A stretch of DNA of 64,000 bases, from contig NZ_JACYVI010000003.1 of the NCBI RefSeq assembly GCF_014842265.1, positions 248,001-312,000 on the forward strand, given 5' to 3'. The stretch is from Pseudomonas sp. CFBP 13711 (GTDB lineage Bacteria; Pseudomonadota; Gammaproteobacteria; Pseudomonadales; Pseudomonadaceae). Of the stretch, positions 61,792-64,000 are shown one piece after another. The notes under the pieces are model-generated. The model ran no database searches. It was not told where the DNA came from and was given only the letters and a program-made list of their open reading frames with translations. How positions within the stretch are numbered: the stretch's first letter is position 1; every line of letters begins with the position of its first letter. The position numbers and the translations under genes are program-made.

Positions 61792-61917
61792 TTGTGTATG
61801 AAGATCAAGATCAAAAGCAGATCAAGGGCTTCCCGGCTAAAGCCGGTCCTACAGTCGACGCCAATCTTGCTGGATGCATGCAATGCATTTAGTGGGACCG
61901 GCTTTAGCCGGGAAGGG
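61792..61917. repeat. REP-like inverted pair with shared AGATCAA flank
   Basis: One arm (cttcccggctaaagccggtc) at 61829-61849 and an inverted arm (gaccggctttagccgggaag) at 61896-61915. The upstream flank, with agatcaaaagcagatcaa, is almost the same as that before the REP at 51608, so the conserved unit is longer than the REP core. Confidence 0.78.
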
Positions 61918-61946
61918 GCCGGTTTGTTCACCATAGATGTTGATGG

Positions 61947-61991
61947 TTCCCACGCTCCGCGTGGTAACACCGCCCCGGACGCTCCGCGTCC
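61947..61991. repeat. Palindromic CCACGCTCCGCGTGG repeats
   Basis: CCACGCTCCGCGTGG (61950-61964) and GGACGCTCCGCGTCC (61977-61991) are two short palindromes spaced 12 bp apart. The second also occurs at 51688-51703. This is a dispersed non-coding motif of pseudomonads. Confidence 0.65.
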
Positions 61992-62011
61992 TGCAGACGA
62001 CGCGGGGCGTG

Positions 62012-62311
62012 TTAGATCAGCATCAACTGCCGAGCGTAGGCGTGCAGGACCTCGCGCTGGATCATGAAGCTGGCGTATTTGCCTTCGCGCAGGGTGGCGA
62101 TGAGGCCGGCGCGCTCGAGCTCTTTGGTGTGATGGGAAACGGTCGCGGCGCTGACGGGATGGACCTTCAGCACTTCGGCGCATGGAAGCGCCTGTTCACT
62201 GTCGCCGATCTGAACCAGAATCCGAAAGCGGCGGCTGTCAGCCAGCGCCCGGGCGATCAGTGCGAACTGCGAGTCACTCAACGGGAACTGCTGTGCCGTG
62301 CTGTTAATCAT
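62012..62311 (-). CDS. ArsR-family winged-helix repressor
   Basis: 99 aa from the ATG at 62311. One winged helix-turn-helix domain: [17 protein letters not shown], then [35 protein letters not shown]. The metal-binding ELCVCDL motif of ArsR/SmtB proteins is absent, so it probably responds to another cue. It is divergent from the purine permease gene 398 bp away and lies upstream of the aldehyde dehydrogenase gene on the same strand; either could be a target. Confidence 0.9.
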   Translation of the reverse strand: MINSTAQQFPLSDSQFALIARALADSRRFRILVQIGDSEQALPCAEVLKVHPVSAATVSHHTKELERAGLIATLREGKYASFMIQREVLHAYARQLMLI

Positions 62312-62709
62312 TGTGACGCCTCAGTAAAAACCTCCTTGTCCAGAGATACTGCGGAACAAACTCGACAGGCTGATGACGGTCACCATTGATGGCGGTCGAC
62401 ACTGGCGGTCAACAGTATGGAGGCTTCCGGCAAAAGATGGTTCAGCGCCGTGAGCATTACCCGGAACCACCCGACATCGATCGCTGACCTGGTCAATGTT
62501 TTCTGGCATCCTGCGCGCCCTTTTTACCTCGGCCGACTGTCATGCCTCACCTTGAACTTTGTACACGATCTCCTACCAAACTGTATTTATGCATGTGGAC
62601 ATGTTGTACAGTCGGCAATCCTGACCGGCAAGACAAGATGTCCGCACCGGTCGGAGATTTGTCATCCGCAAAGCCCATGACCCCATAAAAACAAAATGGC
62701 AGGCTAACC
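62312..62709. other. 398-bp divergent promoter region of the purine permease
   Basis: No supported gene. GCCGACTGT (62532-62540) and ACAGTCGGC (62608-62616) are 9-bp inverted arms 67 nt apart, in the leader of the permease gene. Together with the AT-rich region between them they could fold into a structured leader. Nothing else stands out. Confidence 0.45.
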
Positions 62710-64000
62710 ATGACCGCACCCCGCAACAGCGCCCCGACCCGCTCGGCTTCTGCTTCAGTCTCGTCCAGAACAGACCTCATCTACGGCCTGCATGACCGGC
62801 CGCATTTCACCGCCGCGGTCTTTGCGGCGTTACAGCACGTGCTCGCCAGTTTCGTCGGCATCATCACTCCCACCCTCATCGTCGGCAGCGTGCTCGGGCT
62901 GGACAGTGAAGTGCCGTACCTGATCAGCATGGCGTTGTTCGTGTCCGGGCTGGGCACCTTTGTTCAGGCCAAACGCTTCGGCCCGATCGGCTCGGGGCTG
63001 CTGTGCCTGCAGGGCACCAGCTTTTCCTTCCTCAGCGTAATCCTCAGTGCCGGGTTTCTGGTCAAGAGTCGCGGCGGCGGCACCGACGAAATCCTCTCGA
63101 CGATCTTCGGCGTGTGCTTCTGCGCGGCGTTCGTCGAAGTCGCCCTCAGCCAGTTCATCGGCAAATTGCGCAAGCTGATCACCCCGGTGGTCACGGGCAC
63201 GATCATTACCCTGATGGGCCTGTCGCTGTTGAAAGTGGCCATGACCGACATGGCCGGCGGCTTCGGCGCCAGCGACCTGGGATCGGCGGCGAACATGGGG
63301 CTGGCCGGCCTGGTGCTGGTCACCATCGTCGTGCTCAACCGGTTCAATATTCCGTTACTGCGCCTGAGCGCAATCATCATCGGCCTGACCCTGGGCTTCG
63401 CCGTCGCCTGGTTCATGGGCCGGGTGGATTTCGCGCAGATGCCCCATGTCCCGGTGATGAGCCTGCCGGTGCCCTTCAAATACGGGTTTTCCTTCGATCT
63501 GCTGGCGTTCATCCCGATCGCGGTGATCTTTCTGGTGTCGCCGCTGGAAGCCGCCGGGGACCTCACCGCCAACTCGATGATTTCCCAACAGCCGGTGAGC
63601 GGGCCGGTGTACATCCGCCGGATCAAGTCGGGGCTGCTGGCGGACGGGCTGAATTCGGCGCTGGCCGCGACCTTCAACAGCCTGCCCATGGTGACCTTCG
63701 CGCAGAACAACGGGGTGATTCAGCTGACCGGCGTGGCCAGCCGCTACGTGGCGTTTTTCATCGCCGGGATTCTGGTGCTGCTGGGCCTGTTCCCGGTCAT
63801 CGGCGCGGTGCTGCAACTGATGCCGAAGCCGGTGCTGGGTGGCGCAACGCTGATCATGTTCGGCACCGTTGCGGTGGCCGGGATCAAGATCCTCTCGGAG
63901 GCCGGTCTGCATCGGCGCAATATGCTGATCGTGGCGATTTCCCTGGGCATGGGCCTGGGCGTCGCGGCCGTCCCAGAGGTCTTGCGCGAGCTGCCGAAGG
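62710..64000 (+). CDS. NCS2-family purine (xanthine/uracil-type) permease, cut by the window edge
   Basis: The frame is open from the ATG at 62710 to the last base, giving 430 residues; the C-terminus is outside the window. Many hydrophobic helices. NCS2 features are LQHVLASFVGIITPTLIVG in helix 1, LCLQGTSFSFLSV, LVSPLEAAGDLTANSMI in the middle, and the signature FAQNNGVIQLTGVASRYVA. Glu of PLEAAGD and Gln/Asn of FAQNNG are the substrate-site residues. A proton-driven nucleobase importer, most likely for xanthine or a related purine, in the inner membrane. Divergent from an ArsR regulator gene. Confidence 0.92.
   Translation, partial: MTAPRNSAPTRSASASVSSRTDLIYGLHDRPHFTAAVFAALQHVLASFVGIITPTLIVGSVLGLDSEVPYLISMALFVSGLGTFVQAKRFGPIGSGLLCLQGTSFSFLSVILSAGFLVKSRGGGTDEILSTIFGVCFCAAFVEVALSQFIGKLRKLITPVVTGTIITLMGLSLLKVAMTDMAGGFGASDLGSAANMGLAGLVLVTIVVLNRFNIPLLRLSAIIIGLTLGFAVAWFMGRVDFAQMPHVPVMSLPVPFKYGFSFDLLAFIPIAVIFLVSPLEAAGDLTANSMISQQPVSGPVYIRRIKSGLLADGLNSALAATFNSLPMVTFAQNNGVIQLTGVASRYVAFFIAGILVLLGLFPVIGAVLQLMPKPVLGGATLIMFGTVAVAGIKILSEAGLHRRNMLIVAISLGMGLGVAAVPEVLRELPK

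Noticed and set aside
61611..62183. N-terminal extension of the aldehyde dehydrogenase by about 190 residues
   Set aside because: It would read through REP repeats and the ArsR gene in another frame; the ATG at 61610 has a ribosome binding site and matches the family start.

Overview
The window is chromosomal DNA of a Pseudomonas, most likely a member of the P. syringae complex or a close relative such as P. viridiflava or P. cichorii. The evidence is GC-rich coding DNA with typical pseudomonad neighbourhoods (oprI, cysH/cysB, pabB, greB, pstSCAB, cydAB), two families of REP-like palindromes in many gaps, and a perfect HrpL (hrp box) promoter in front of a candidate type III effector. No tRNA, rRNA, CRISPR array, transposase or prophage was seen. 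About 60 genes are supported; the last one runs off the right edge.

Layout. 1-3.4 kb: three-gene operon of a retropepsin-like protease, an inactive transglutaminase with a multi-pass membrane domain, and an ATP-grasp ligase. 3.5-8.8 kb: iron-complex uptake operon (permease, ATPase, TonB-dependent receptor, binding protein). 8.9-10.2 kb: pabB. 10.3-10.9 kb: tandem REP array. 11-13.5 kb: cysH, cysB (convergent) and a UspA-type protein. 13.6-17.5 kb: 5'-nucleotidase, ketopantoate reductase-like protein, thioredoxin-like protein, DAHP synthase, small GNAT. 18.2-20.4 kb: lipoprotein OprI, a LysM-type L,D-transpeptidase, a small hypothetical and a DCC-family protein. 20.6-21.9 kb: the effector candidate under its hrp box. 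22.1-25.9 kb: tesA divergent from a YbbA/YbbP-type ABC system. 26-31.6 kb: greB, a GlxA-type regulator, a diguanylate cyclase, a GNAT broken by an amber codon, a small hypothetical, a histidine kinase and a small secreted protein. 31.9-36.5 kb: DUF2938 protein, atypical SDR, DUF2945 protein, GH15 hydrolase and SDR. 36.9-43.1 kb: LysR regulator, pstSCAB without phoU, class A beta-lactamase. 43.3-46.2 kb: PNPOx/FAD/2Fe-2S fusion enzyme and a glutathione S-transferase. 46.5-51.2 kb: MFS transporter and cydP-cydA-cydB-cydX-ybgE under an ANR-type box. 52-55 kb: binding protein / diguanylate cyclase / binding protein operon. 55.2-58.3 kb: EptA-type phosphoethanolamine transferase, AraC regulator, LysE exporter. 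58.4-64 kb: MFS transporter, aldehyde dehydrogenase, ArsR regulator, and the start of a purine permease.

The most notable element is the gene at 20565-21875. It has a perfect hrp box (GGAACC-N16-CCACCTA), a strong ribosome binding site, an N-terminus with all the usual features of a P. syringae type III secretion signal, and visibly lower GC than its neighbours. From memory, its middle and C-terminal parts follow the motif order of the Shigella OspC family (arginine ADP-riboxanases). The two positions that carry the catalytic Glu and His in OspC3 appear as Thr416 and Met418, and there are no ankyrin repeats. It is therefore a candidate divergent or catalytically altered OspC-type plant-pathogen effector. 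Other points worth attention are the unlisted 38-residue CydX gene, two REP arrays that share a 136-bp period, the binding-protein-flanked diguanylate cyclase, and the possible OprI/L,D-transpeptidase partnership.
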